Assembly: GCA_943789365.1 (NCBI GenBank)
Contig: CALSTV010000001.1
Location: 1,798,001 to 1,862,000 of the forward strand
Length of the DNA: 64,000 nucleotides
Origin: an uncultured Flavobacteriaceae bacterium
GTDB lineage: Bacteria > Bacteroidota > Bacteroidia > Flavobacteriales > Flavobacteriaceae
Direction: 5' to 3'
The position numbers and the translations under genes were made by a program. Positions 1 to 9,131 of this stretch are shown here, piece by piece. Numbering within the stretch: position 1 is the first letter of the stretch; the number at the start of each line of letters is the position of its first letter. Below the pieces are notes generated by a model. The model saw only the letters and a list, made by a program, of their open reading frames with translations, had not been told where the DNA came from and made no database searches.

Positions 1-818
1 GACTTTCGGATCATATATTTTCTGGAGAATATCACAGTTCTTTTAAGGGAAGAGGTATGACCTTTAGTGAGGTTCGCGAGTATCAGTTTGGAGATGATAT
101 ACGAAACATCGATTGGAATGTTACCGCGCGCTACAACCAACCCTTTATTAAAGTTTTTGAAGAAGAAAGAGAGCTAACCATGATGTTGGTGGTTGATATT
201 AGTGGTTCTGAGCTCTTTGGAACAAGTGCACAGTACAAAAAGGACACGATTACAGAAATTGCGGCGACGCTTGCATTTTCTGCCATACAAAATAACGACA
301 AAGTAGGTCTGATTCTTTTTTCAGACAATGTGGAGCTTTTTATTCCACCAAAAAAAGGAAAAAGTCATGTGTTGCGTATCATTCGTGAATTGATCGAATT
401 TCAACCCAAAAGTAAACAGACAAATATCGATGAAGCCTTGAAGTATTTATCGAATGTAATGACTAAGAAAGCAATTGTATTTGTGCTGTCCGATTTTATG
501 GACAAGTCTTACGAGCAAACCTTAAAAATTGTTGGAAAAAAACACGATGTAACTGGAATACGCGTCTATGACAAACACGACCAAGAGATGCCCAATCTCG
601 GTTTGGTGTCGATGCTAGATGCTGAATCAGGAAAAACAACTGTAGTCAACACGGGGTCTAAAGGTGTAAGAAATGCCTACCATGCAAATTATTTAGAATG
701 GAAACACTTTTACGAATCAACTTTTAGTAAAAGCGGGGCAGGGGTTATTCATACGCGAGTGGACGAAAGCTACGTAAAAAAACTATTGGGCTATTTTAAA
801 CAAAAAGGAGGAAAGTAA
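1..818 (+). CDS. DUF58 domain protein (5' truncated by window edge)
   Basis: This is the C-terminal part of a DUF58 family protein. The reading frame is open from base 3, well before the first ATG at 57, and encodes the family hallmark GEYHSSFKGRGMTF followed by REYQFGDDIRNIDW, so the true start lies outside the window. The rest is a VWA-like fold with the sequence VVDISGSE, close to a metal-binding DxSxS motif. In Bacteroidota such genes sit between moxR and the bat genes and are thought to act with the MoxR AAA ATPase; the role here is inferred from that context. The stop overlaps the next possible ATG (taATG at 816-820), which points to translational coupling. Confidence 0.9.
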   Translation, partial: LSDHIFSGEYHSSFKGRGMTFSEVREYQFGDDIRNIDWNVTARYNQPFIKVFEEERELTMMLVVDISGSELFGTSAQYKKDTITEIAATLAFSAIQNNDKVGLILFSDNVELFIPPKKGKSHVLRIIRELIEFQPKSKQTNIDEALKYLSNVMTKKAIVFVLSDFMDKSYEQTLKIVGKKHDVTGIRVYDKHDQEMPNLGLVSMLDAESGKTTVVNTGSKGVRNAYHANYLEWKHFYESTFSKSGAGVIHTRVDESYVKKLLGYFKQKGGK

Positions 819-865
819 TGACAAAATCCCCTCATAACGTATATAAAATAACACTAAGCAAACAT

Positions 866-2467
866 ATGAAGCGAAGAATATTAACACTATTCCTTTTTGC
901 GGCTTTTGCAGGATTTACTCAAGAAGAATTGGCGGTAAAAGCCAGTATAGACACAACGCAGATTCGTATTGGAGAGCAATTTGAATACAGTATTCAGGTG
1001 GCTGCAAAAGAAGATGTGGTGTTTCCAAAACTGGATAGTTTAGGTTTGTTAGAAGTCGTTTCTTCGGAAGCTATAGACACACTCAGAGAAGGCTTGTTAA
1101 AAAAATATAAATTGACAGGTTTTGACAGCGGTAGTTTTGTCATTCCCAAACAACGTGTATTGGTACTGGATAAAACCTATAACACGGAGGCGCTATTGGT
1201 ACAAGTAGCGACCGTAGCTGTAGACACCCTAAAGCAAAAACCATTTCCAATAAAACCAATTTTTGAAGAACCATTCGTTTTTGATGATTTGGCACCTTAT
1301 TTTGTTTGGGCGTATCTACTCATTGGAATTATTTTATTGATTGTTTTTGTGTATTTGTTTTTAAAGAAACAACAAAGAGCAACGGAAGCTGCAACTGAAA
1401 TTAAAATCCCGCCATTTCAGGAAACAATTGAGAAATTTGATAGTCTAGACGCAAAAGAACTATGGCAGAAAAACCAGGTAAAAGAATTTTATGTAGAACT
1501 TACTGAAATTGTAAGAACCTATATTGGTCGAGAAGTACATGTACACACACTTGAAGCAACGACAGATGAGTTACTGGCATTAATTCAAGAGGCTAACAAC
1601 ACAAAATCAATAGGCATCTCTAAAGAAGCCATTCAAACGCTTGAAAACTTCTTAAAACACGCAGATTTTGTGAAATTTGCAAAATTAAGACCTGAAGCCT
1701 CAGAGATACAACAAGACAGAACCGTTGCTGAGTCCTTTGTAAAAGAGTTGCAGCCTACCTTACAGGCCTACAACGAGAAAATTACCTTGGCAGAAGAAGC
1801 CTTAGAAAAAGAGCGTCTAGCAGCAATAAAAAAGCAACCTAAAAAACTGAGCAAACGCAGTTTGGTATATTTGAGTATCATTGCGTTTTTAATTCTCTTT
1901 GTAGCCATTATTACTTATAGAATTGTTCAAAACTCAAATGGAGGTAGTCGTGACTATGGATCGACCTCCGAAGTGGTGGTAAATGATGATTGGACTACAC
2001 AATCTTTTGGGTCGCCAGCGCTTACCTTGTCGGCACCCGTAAAAATTCCTTTGCAGACCAATGAAGTGCCGGTACAAGCAAAAAGTGTATTGTCTGATTT
2101 GAATGTGTACAGTTATGAAGACAAAGATGAAGAATTTCAGATAGCCATAACAACCTTGCAATACACGGCTCAAATACAACCAGAAATTGAGCAAGTCTTA
2201 CAAACGACGCTTGAGAATGTACAAGCGCAACAAGGCGTAGAAAATTTTGAATACGAACGGCAACCTGCAAACCTAGAAAGTGGTTTGCAAGGAACCTATT
2301 TAACAGGACAGTATACTCAAGAAGATAGACAAAGAGCATTCAAATTGATTGGGTTTTCTGATGGGAATAAAGTTTGGCAAGTGTTTACTTTGAGTAATTT
2401 TGAAGATGAAGAAACGCAAATTCTACTGGAAAATGTAGTGCAATCAATAACAATTGAAAAGGAGTAA
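866..2467 (+). CDS. BatD-like membrane protein of the bat operon
   Basis: A membrane protein encoded between the DUF58 gene and batA. An ATG at 818 is possible and follows an AGGAGG-like site, but it would place 16 polar residues before the signal peptide; from 866 the protein begins MKRRILTLFLFAAF, a normal signal sequence, so I prefer 866. An extracytoplasmic beta-rich domain (about residues 20-130) is followed by a membrane helix (YFVWAYLLIGIILLIVF), a charged cytoplasmic section, a second helix (LVYLSIIAFLILFVAII) and another exported domain. Proteins in this position are often listed as hypothetical or BatD-like. The next gene starts 2 bases after the stop. Confidence 0.75.
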   Translation: MKRRILTLFLFAAFAGFTQEELAVKASIDTTQIRIGEQFEYSIQVAAKEDVVFPKLDSLGLLEVVSSEAIDTLREGLLKKYKLTGFDSGSFVIPKQRVLVLDKTYNTEALLVQVATVAVDTLKQKPFPIKPIFEEPFVFDDLAPYFVWAYLLIGIILLIVFVYLFLKKQQRATEAATEIKIPPFQETIEKFDSLDAKELWQKNQVKEFYVELTEIVRTYIGREVHVHTLEATTDELLALIQEANNTKSIGISKEAIQTLENFLKHADFVKFAKLRPEASEIQQDRTVAESFVKELQPTLQAYNEKITLAEEALEKERLAAIKKQPKKLSKRSLVYLSIIAFLILFVAIITYRIVQNSNGGSRDYGSTSEVVVNDDWTTQSFGSPALTLSAPVKIPLQTNEVPVQAKSVLSDLNVYSYEDKDEEFQIAITTLQYTAQIQPEIEQVLQTTLENVQAQQGVENFEYERQPANLESGLQGTYLTGQYTQEDRQRAFKLIGFSDGNKVWQVFTLSNFEDEETQILLENVVQSITIEKE

Positions 2468-2469
2468 TT

Positions 2470-3477
2470 ATGTTGAATTGGACAAATTTTGAGTTTGAAA
2501 ACCCTAATTTTTTGTGGGGCTTACTTCTATTACCACTGTTGATTCTTTGGTTTGTTATAAGCCATAAAAACAACAGTGCTTCTTTAACAGTTGCCAGTAC
2601 AAAAGGTTTTGGGACCAAAAAATCAATACTACCTCAATTAAAAATAGGTTTGTATGTGCTACGATTGTTGGGAATAGCACTCTTAATTGTTGCCTTGGCA
2701 AGACCGAGGAATGTGTCAGTAAGTAAACGTACCAAATCGAACAAAGGAATTGATATTGTCATGGCAATTGACGTTTCTGGAAGTATGTTGGCAAAAGACT
2801 TGAAACCAAATAGACTTGAAGCCTTAAAAAAAGTGGCTGGTAACTTTGTGTCACAACGACCTAATGATAGAATTGGAATTGTAGTATATGCAGGTGAAAG
2901 TTATACGCAAACCCCCATTACCAGCGATAAAGGAATTGTAAGACGAACCATTGCCGACATTCAATACGGACAGGTTGAAGACGGTACAGCCATTGGTATG
3001 GGCTTGGGGTCTTCTATAAATAGATTAAAAGATAGCAAGGCAAAAAGTAAGGTGATAATCTTGTTAACGGATGGTGTAAACACCTCTGGTTTTGTAGATC
3101 CGAGAACCGCGACAGAACTTGCAAAGGAATTGAACATAAAAGTATATACCATTGCTATTGGAACCAATGGAACCGCCTTATTTCCCTATGCCAAAGACCG
3201 ATTGGGGAACCTTCAGTACAGAAGGCAAAAAGTGGAAATTGACGAAGAGTTGCTAAAATATATTGCCAGTGAAACAGATGGAAAATACTTTAGAGCAACC
3301 AATAACTTAAAGTTAAAATCAATTTATGAGGAAATTAATAAGTTGGAGAAAACTAAAGTAGAAGAATTTAAATATTACAACTATTCAGAGCAATTTCGAA
3401 TGTACGTATTGCTCGCTCTAGGATTGTTAGTGTTAGAGTATGTATTGAGAAATACTATTTTTAAGAGTTTTATTTAG
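2470..3477 (+). CDS. batA: BatA, VWA domain membrane protein
   Basis: The first of two tandem von Willebrand A membrane proteins of the Bacteroides aerotolerance (Bat) operon. An N-terminal pair of membrane helices is followed by a VWA domain with a complete metal-ion site (AIDVSGSM is DxSxS; the later threonine and aspartate occur in QTPITS and LLTDGVN), then a C-terminal helix (MYVLLALGLLVLEYVL). The length of 335 residues is normal for the family. Bat proteins are believed to form an envelope complex that affects oxygen and stress tolerance; the exact biochemical role is not established. It follows the preceding gene by 2 bases. Confidence 0.92.
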   Translation: MLNWTNFEFENPNFLWGLLLLPLLILWFVISHKNNSASLTVASTKGFGTKKSILPQLKIGLYVLRLLGIALLIVALARPRNVSVSKRTKSNKGIDIVMAIDVSGSMLAKDLKPNRLEALKKVAGNFVSQRPNDRIGIVVYAGESYTQTPITSDKGIVRRTIADIQYGQVEDGTAIGMGLGSSINRLKDSKAKSKVIILLTDGVNTSGFVDPRTATELAKELNIKVYTIAIGTNGTALFPYAKDRLGNLQYRRQKVEIDEELLKYIASETDGKYFRATNNLKLKSIYEEINKLEKTKVEEFKYYNYSEQFRMYVLLALGLLVLEYVLRNTIFKSFI

Positions 3478-3504
3478 TTTAAAGAACCATTACCCAGATA
3501 AAGA

Positions 3505-4551
3505 ATGTACAAATTAGAAGAACCGATATATTTTTACTTTTTTGCAGTACTACCGCTACTAGTGGTGCTGTTTTTCTCCGTGTATTGGTGGAAAAAAAGA
3601 ACGCAAAAGAAGTTTGCCGAGTACGGACTTTTGTCAAAATTGGCACCTAACTATTCTTTTTTTAAATCATTTTTGAAACTGATAGTTCTCGCTATAGGAA
3701 TTTCGTTCTTAATCATTTCATTGGTAAACCCAAAAATGGGGACCAAGTTAAAAACAGTAAAGAGAGAAGGGGTAGATATTGTTTTCGCATTGGATGTCTC
3801 TAAGAGTATGCTGGCGGAGGATATTGCACCCAATAGACTCGAAAAATCGAAGCAGATTATTTCTAAAACAATTGAAAAATTGGGCAGTGATCGAGTTGGG
3901 GTAATTATATATGCAGGGAATGCATATCCATTGTTGCCAATCACGACAGATCATGCTGCTTCAAAAATGTTTTTACAAAATGCCAATCCAGACATGGTTT
4001 CGAGTCAGGGAACAGCTATAAATGAAGCACTGGATTTAGCAAAAACATATTATAATAATGATGAGCAAACCAATAAGTTTTTGGTAATTCTTTCCGATGG
4101 AGAAGACCATGAAGAAAACACCATTGAGCTTGCTGAACAAATTGCTGCAGAAGGGATAAAAGTATATACGGTTGGTGTAGGAACCGAAAAAGGAGCGCCC
4201 ATTCCAATGAAAACAAACGGTAGGCTTATTGGGTATAAAAAGGACAGACAAGGTGAAGTGGTGATTACACAACGACACTCTGAGATACTCAAAGATGTTG
4301 CTGGAAAAGCCGATGGGTTTTATGTTGATGGAAACCTGACCGGAAAACCGGTTGAAGCACTGATAGATGTAGTGTCGAACGCGCAAAAACACGAATTTGA
4401 AACCAAGCAATTTTCAGATTATAAAGACCAATTTCAATGGTTTGTTGCTTTAGGTCTGTTGTTTATTATTATGGACAGCTTATTGCACGAAAAGAAAACC
4501 AATTGGCTACAAAAAGTAGATTTGTTTAAAGAAAAAGAATTCAAAGAATAA
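3505..4551 (+). CDS. batB: BatB, VWA domain membrane protein
   Basis: The second VWA protein of the Bat operon, a paralogue of the upstream batA product. Two N-terminal membrane helices (IYFYFFAVLPLLVVLFF and LIVLAIGISFLIISL) precede a VWA domain with the metal-binding sequence ALDVSKSM and the later aspartate in LSDGEDHEE; a C-terminal helix (WFVALGLLFIIMDSLL) follows. It lies 27 bases after batA, so the two should be co-transcribed and the products probably associate in the membrane. The 348-residue length is normal. Confidence 0.92.
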   Translation: MYKLEEPIYFYFFAVLPLLVVLFFSVYWWKKRTQKKFAEYGLLSKLAPNYSFFKSFLKLIVLAIGISFLIISLVNPKMGTKLKTVKREGVDIVFALDVSKSMLAEDIAPNRLEKSKQIISKTIEKLGSDRVGVIIYAGNAYPLLPITTDHAASKMFLQNANPDMVSSQGTAINEALDLAKTYYNNDEQTNKFLVILSDGEDHEENTIELAEQIAAEGIKVYTVGVGTEKGAPIPMKTNGRLIGYKKDRQGEVVITQRHSEILKDVAGKADGFYVDGNLTGKPVEALIDVVSNAQKHEFETKQFSDYKDQFQWFVALGLLFIIMDSLLHEKKTNWLQKVDLFKEKEFKE

Positions 4552-4611
4552 GAATCAGTTAGGACATCTGTTGTTTTGAAATAGAACAATAGATATTATA
4601 CAATAAACGAT

Positions 4612-5268
4612 ATGAAGGCAATACAAGTCATATTTTTATTTCTCATTTGCATCACTGCGCAAGGGCAGCAAGATACCTTGGTTCAAAAACGAACCGCCCG
4701 CAGTTTTGTTAGAGCCGGTAATGAACTTTACAATCAGCAAAAAAATGCAGAGGCAGCCATTTCCTACAAAAAAGCCGTAGAAGCGTCGGCAACCTATATA
4801 AAGGGGGCTTATAATTTGGGGAATGCCTTATACGCTCAAAAAAATTATAAAGAGGCAATACCACAATACGAATTGGCTTTGAAAGGCACGGCTACAAAGA
4901 AAGAGAAGGGAGCGACTTATTTCAACATAGGTAAAGCACATATGGCTGAAAAGAATTTTGACAAAGCAGTGGAAGCTTTTAAAAACAGTTTGAGAAATAA
5001 CCCAACAGATGACGAAGCTCGCTACAATTTGGCGCATGCCCAAAAAATGTTGAAAAAACAACAAGAGCAAGATGAACAAAACAAACAACCGCCGCCATCA
5101 GAATTTGCAAAAAGAGAGAAAAAGAAAGCAGATAAATTCGTGAATGAATTTAAGTTTGAAGAGGCTCTTAAATTATTGGACGCTGCCTTAGAAAAAGATA
5201 TGACAGTATCTAATTACAAAGAATATATGGAGCATTTACAATCTGTAATTGAAATAGAAAAGAAATGA
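4612..5268 (+). CDS. batC: BatC-type TPR protein
   Basis: An exported tetratricopeptide-repeat protein of the Bat operon. A signal peptide (IQVIFLFLICITAQG) is followed by TPR units covering about residues 35-150; YNLGNALYAQKNYKEAIPQY is a typical repeat. A Gln/Glu/Lys-rich linker and a last helical repeat end the protein. TPR proteins act as protein-binding scaffolds, here most likely for the BatA/BatB VWA domains in the periplasm. The stop overlaps the next start by 4 bases (ATGA), so translation is coupled. Confidence 0.85.
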   Translation: MKAIQVIFLFLICITAQGQQDTLVQKRTARSFVRAGNELYNQQKNAEAAISYKKAVEASATYIKGAYNLGNALYAQKNYKEAIPQYELALKGTATKKEKGATYFNIGKAHMAEKNFDKAVEAFKNSLRNNPTDDEARYNLAHAQKMLKKQQEQDEQNKQPPPSEFAKREKKKADKFVNEFKFEEALKLLDAALEKDMTVSNYKEYMEHLQSVIEIEKK

Positions 5269-5798
5269 AAAGAGCAGGATTAATACTTATAGTATGTATG
5301 CTAAGTGTTGTTGGCTACGGACAAAGTTCGGCAAAAAGCTATTTCAACACAGGAGCTAAGGAATTTGTACATAGCAAACTCGAAAAAGCCATCGCTACGG
5401 TAGATATGGGACTACAAAAATACCCATCTGATCAAAAACTAATGGAGCTTCGTCAAAAATTAGAAGAAGAAAAAAAGAAAAAAGAGCAGCAACAAAAAGA
5501 GCAGCAGCAGAAAGATCAAGAAAAGAAAGATCAAGAACAGCAAGAAAAAGAGAAAAAAGAACAGGAAGAACAAGAGCAGAAAGAACAGGAGCAAAAGGAA
5601 CAAGAACAAAAAGAACAAGAGCAGAAAGAGCAACAGGATCAAAAAGAAGAACGACAGAAACAGCAATTAGGAAAAATGACTCCTGAACAGATAAAACAAT
5701 TGCTGGAGACCATGAACAATGAAGAGCAGAAAACACAGAAAAAAGTGAACGCTCAACAAGTAAAAGGTCCTAAAAAATCACAAGAGAAGGATTGGTAA
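5265..5798 (+). CDS. exported TPR-like protein with Gln/Glu/Lys-rich low-complexity tract
   Basis: A small exported protein of the Bat operon. After a signal peptide (GLILIVCMLSVVGYG) there is one TPR-like helical pair (about residues 22-65), then roughly 80 residues made almost only of Lys, Glu and Gln in short near-repeats such as EQEQKEQ. The tail (PEQIKQLLETMNNEEQ) resembles the C-terminus of BatC-like proteins. It overlaps the upstream TPR gene by 4 bases; the two may together do the job of a single longer BatC. The low-complexity stretch should be helical, charged and prone to copy-number change. Confidence 0.8.
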   Translation: MKRAGLILIVCMLSVVGYGQSSAKSYFNTGAKEFVHSKLEKAIATVDMGLQKYPSDQKLMELRQKLEEEKKKKEQQQKEQQQKDQEKKDQEQQEKEKKEQEEQEQKEQEQKEQEQKEQEQKEQQDQKEERQKQQLGKMTPEQIKQLLETMNNEEQKTQKKVNAQQVKGPKKSQEKDW

Positions 5799-5858
5799 TT
5801 TCAATCCATAAAAAAGACAGTTGCCATAGATTCTATTAAAAAAGGACGATTACACAGC

Positions 5859-7628
5859 ATGAAATTTAGATTAATATATATTGTATTTGCTTTGTTTACA
5901 ACAAGTTTGTTGGCTCAAATTGAGTTCAAAACGAAAATAAGCAAGCACAAATTGGGGGTAAACCAGCGATTGCGGGTTGAATTTACCATCAATCAGCAAG
6001 GGGGAGATCACTTCGCGCCACCGAGCTTTAGGAATTTTGAGGTCCTTGGAGGTCCAAGTCAGTCCGTAAATCAATCTTGGATCAATGGAAAATCTACCTA
6101 CTCGCAGTCCTACAGCTATATTGTGAGTCCGACGCGAAAAGGAAACCTAACCATAGGTGGAGCTACCATAGAATACAAAGGAAAAAGACTTACTTCAAAC
6201 CCCGTGTCGGTTGCCGTGGTCGATGCCGTTGAACTGCCAAAAAATCCGAATGACCCAGATTATATTGCCAATCAGAATGTACACCTAGAAGCACTGGTTT
6301 CCAAAACAACACCGTATGTAGGCGAAGGAATATATGTGGAATATCGACTGTATTTTAGTACTAAAATCGCCATCAGTGATTTCGATTTTAAGGAACTTCC
6401 AGAATACAAGAGTTTCTGGAATCAGGAGATAAAAGTAGAAGAGTACGAAGTAAAACAAGGAAAGTATAAAGGAGAAGATTACCGCTATTTTACTCTTAAA
6501 AAAACAGTGTTAATTCCTCAAAAATCGGGTAAACTGAGTATAGAGCCAATCAAAGCCGATTTAATTATTGGAGTGCCTACGGGTAGAGGTGATTTTTTTG
6601 GAAATCCTATCACGAGAAACATACGCAAATCCTTTAAAACGTTTAGAAAAACGGTGCGTGTTAAGCCACTGCCATTAGAAGGAAAACCAGCCGATTTTAT
6701 TGGTGCAGTAGGTGATTTTAAACTCGACGTACATACGAGTAAACCTAGTTTAAAAGCAAATGAATCAACACAACTTAAAGTAGCAATATCTGGAAGAGGG
6801 AATTTAAAGTTGTTTGAAATACCCAAGGTAATAACCCCGCAGGAACTTGAAGTATATACACCGGAGCACAAAGAAAACGTGCGCACTTCCGTTTCTGGCA
6901 TCAAAGGCTTAAAAGGAGAGATATACGATCAATATACATTGGTACCACAGTATAAAGGGAAGTATAAAATACCGCCCGTTTCCTTTTCTTACTTCAATCC
7001 AGTCGAAGAAAAGTACCATACGCTGGTTTCGGATGATTTATTTGTAAATGTTACTGAGGGTAAAGAGTTGATGACCAATTCTGAAAAGCTAGTTGGGAAC
7101 AATAAACAAACCGTTGTTGCCACCAATGAGACGTTTAAATATATACAAACGAAAACGGTATTTGCTGCTGAGCAACAAGAAGATTTTTTCAAATCTAAGC
7201 TGTTCTATTTGCTGTTATTATTACCGCTGTTGGCAATCCCTGTTGCCATTGTCATTGGAAAGAAGAAAAAGGCAAGAGCAAGAGACTTAATAGGGAACAG
7301 AACACGAAAAGCAGATAAATTGGCGAGAAAATATTTGTCGCAAGCCAAAAAACAACTCGGTAAAAAAGAGGCGTTTTACATAGCCCTTGAAAAAGCATTG
7401 CACAATTATTTAAAAGCAAAATTACAAATCGAAACATCTGAAATTAGCAAGGAACGCATTGAAGAGTTGTTGAGTGAAAAAGGAGTGTCTTCTGACAGCA
7501 TAGCAAGTTTTGTAGCGGTATTAGATGACTGTGATTTTGCTAGATATGCACCTGTAACAAGTGTAATGATGAAGGAAGAATACGCTAAGGCGAAAGAGGT
7601 TATTACCAAATTAGACAAACAACTTTAA
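5859..7628 (+). CDS. batD: BatD, oxygen-tolerance membrane protein
   Basis: A 589-residue BatD family protein. The N-terminal signal peptide ends near LLAQIEF. A long extracytoplasmic part of immunoglobulin-like beta domains (about residues 20-440) carries the family signature IVSPTRKGNLTIGGATIEYK. One membrane helix follows (YLLLLLPLLAIPVAIVIG), then a helical cytoplasmic tail of about 110 residues. It sits in the expected order after batA, batB and batC, and the next gene begins 1 base after its stop. The role is inferred as a periplasmic scaffold of the Bat complex. Confidence 0.9.
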   Translation: MKFRLIYIVFALFTTSLLAQIEFKTKISKHKLGVNQRLRVEFTINQQGGDHFAPPSFRNFEVLGGPSQSVNQSWINGKSTYSQSYSYIVSPTRKGNLTIGGATIEYKGKRLTSNPVSVAVVDAVELPKNPNDPDYIANQNVHLEALVSKTTPYVGEGIYVEYRLYFSTKIAISDFDFKELPEYKSFWNQEIKVEEYEVKQGKYKGEDYRYFTLKKTVLIPQKSGKLSIEPIKADLIIGVPTGRGDFFGNPITRNIRKSFKTFRKTVRVKPLPLEGKPADFIGAVGDFKLDVHTSKPSLKANESTQLKVAISGRGNLKLFEIPKVITPQELEVYTPEHKENVRTSVSGIKGLKGEIYDQYTLVPQYKGKYKIPPVSFSYFNPVEEKYHTLVSDDLFVNVTEGKELMTNSEKLVGNNKQTVVATNETFKYIQTKTVFAAEQQEDFFKSKLFYLLLLLPLLAIPVAIVIGKKKKARARDLIGNRTRKADKLARKYLSQAKKQLGKKEAFYIALEKALHNYLKAKLQIETSEISKERIEELLSEKGVSSDSIASFVAVLDDCDFARYAPVTSVMMKEEYAKAKEVITKLDKQL

Positions 7629-7629
7629 A

Positions 7630-8448
7630 ATGGATTCAAAGATGAAAGAACTCATATACATCCGAATAAAGAAAACTGGCAAGGCTGGTGTAAAATCAAT
7701 GTTGCTGTACTTCCTTCTATCCTTTGCGTTTATAAAAACAGCGACAGCACAAACCCATCAAGACACTTTTAGTAGAGCCAATGAGTTGTATAGAAATAGT
7801 GAATTTGCGAAGGCCATAGCTTTGTACGATTCAATAGAACAGAGCGGACAGGTGTCTAGCGAATTGTATTTCAACCTAGGGAATGCACATTACAAGCTCA
7901 ATAATGTGGCTTCGAGTATTTATAACTACGAAAAAGCACTTCAAATTGATCCAGATAATAATGATATACAGGCCAACATGGTCTTTGCAAAACGGATGAC
8001 CATTGACGCTATTGAAGAATTGCCATTAACGTTTTTTCAAAAGTTAGAGATTAGTTATATCCAATCTTTAACCTATGATCAATGGGCTCGACTTTCCGTG
8101 TTGTTTTCAGGGTTGACGGCTTTGTTTTTTCTGTTTTTTTATTTTTCATACATCCCAACAAGAAAGCGAATGTATTTTGTGATTAGCAGTATTAGTTTGA
8201 TTTTACTACTGGTTACCTTGACGTTTAGTTTTAAACAATACGATACAAGTAGTACTAAAATTGAAGCCATTATTTTCTCTGAAAAAGTGAGTGTGAAGAA
8301 TGCACCTTCGCAAACCAGTCAGGAAGTGTTTGAATTACATGAAGGTATAAAGATTGCCATTTTGGATAGTGTAGACATTTGGAAAAAGATAAAATTGGCA
8401 GATGGAAAAACGGGCTGGATTGAGAAATCCCACTTAAAACAACTGTAG
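7630..8448 (+). CDS. batE: BatE, TPR and SH3-like membrane protein
   Basis: The last gene of the Bat operon. A signal or anchor segment (LLYFLLSFAFIKTATA) precedes two TPR units (about residues 45-120, with LYFNLGNAHYKLNNV), two membrane helices (LSVLFSGLTALFFLFFYF and YFVISSISLILLLVTL) and a C-terminal SH3-like domain whose end, ADGKTGWIEKSHLKQL, is typical of bacterial SH3 domains. This domain order is characteristic of BatE. The start could be any of the ATGs at 7630, 7651 or 7699; the last begins directly at the signal sequence. It follows batD by 1 base. Confidence 0.88.
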   Translation: MDSKMKELIYIRIKKTGKAGVKSMLLYFLLSFAFIKTATAQTHQDTFSRANELYRNSEFAKAIALYDSIEQSGQVSSELYFNLGNAHYKLNNVASSIYNYEKALQIDPDNNDIQANMVFAKRMTIDAIEELPLTFFQKLEISYIQSLTYDQWARLSVLFSGLTALFFLFFYFSYIPTRKRMYFVISSISLILLLVTLTFSFKQYDTSSTKIEAIIFSEKVSVKNAPSQTSQEVFELHEGIKIAILDSVDIWKKIKLADGKTGWIEKSHLKQL

Positions 8449-8533
8449 TTTTAGCTAAACATATGTATAGCTATCTTGTCTTTATTTTTTGTTAGATTCG
8501 TAAATAACTAATATTAACTTAAAATTATCTAGC

Positions 8534-8983
8534 ATGAAAAAACTACTTACACTTTCACTTTTTTGCCTATTTACATTCGGATTATCGTCGAATATGGCAG
8601 CTCAAGAATCGTACGGAAAAGCTTTAAACCTTTTTGCAACTTTTGGAGGAAACTCATCTATTACAGGTAATTGAGAATTTCCATTAGCAAAAAATTTCAC
8701 AATATCTCCGGAGGCAACACTTCCTTTTGATTTTGATTATATCGCTGCAGGAGCAAGAGTGGATTACTACTTCGACTCATTAATTAAATTAAATGAACCA
8801 TGGGATATTTGGGGAGGTGTTTCAGCTGGATTTAAAATTGGTTTAGCATCAGACTATGTTGCCGATGACGATCTAAGATTAGATTTACATATTGGTGGAG
8901 AATACAAATTCAACAACAAATTTGGTATTATCCTTGAAGCAGGAAATAATGGAGGAAGTTTAGGTTTAGGAATACATATGTAA
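8534..8983 (+). pseudogene. beta-barrel-like outer-membrane protein gene with in-frame TGA
   Basis: An ATG at 8534 opens a normal signal peptide (LLTLSLFCLFTFGLSSNMAAQ). The frame meets TGA at 8672-8674 and then continues open to the TAA ending at 8983. Read through, the product is about 149 residues with alternating, glycine-rich beta strands ending in HIGGEYKFNNKFGIILEAG, typical of small outer-membrane barrels. Both sides are in the same frame, so this is a point change, most simply TGG (Trp) to TGA. It may be a true nonsense mutation or a sequence error. A terminator follows at 9012. Confidence 0.7.
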
Positions 8984-9011
8984 AAGTATAGTATCATAGA
9001 GATACAAAAAT

Positions 9012-9051
9012 CTTCTACGAGGTGATGTTCACTTTGTAGAAGGTTTTTTTT
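9012..9051 (+). terminator. rho-independent terminator
   Basis: The arms CTTCTAC (9012-9018) and GTAGAAG (9036-9042) form a stem that is followed at once by a run of Ts. It lies 30 bases after the stop of the broken barrel gene. Confidence 0.75.
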
Positions 9052-9068
9052 ATTTAAAACTTTAATCT

Positions 9069-9117
9069 TTTACAGTAAGTTTGATAGACGGAGTTTAGCG
9101 TATTTACTGTAAATTTG
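9069..9117 (+). promoter_or_regulatory. inverted repeat overlapping a putative -7 element
   Basis: TTTACAGTAA (9069-9078) and TTACTGTAAA (9104-9113) are perfect inverted repeats. The second arm overlaps TAAATTTG (9110-9117), which fits the Bacteroidota -7 consensus TAnnTTTG and lies 14 bases before the ATG at 9132. No matching TTG is seen about 20 bases upstream. The pair could be an operator; this is inference. Confidence 0.35.
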
Positions 9118-9131
9118 TTAAAATTTAACCC

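Noticed and set aside
5460-5666. Long minus-strand frame rich in Leu and Phe opposite the low-complexity part of the Bat gene
   Set aside because: It is the antisense of Lys/Glu/Gln codons and has no independent start context or homology.
8672-8674. TGA read as selenocysteine or as a reassigned codon
   Set aside because: No downstream element suggests recoding, and TGA serves as a normal stop elsewhere in the window, for example at the end of phzF and recJ.
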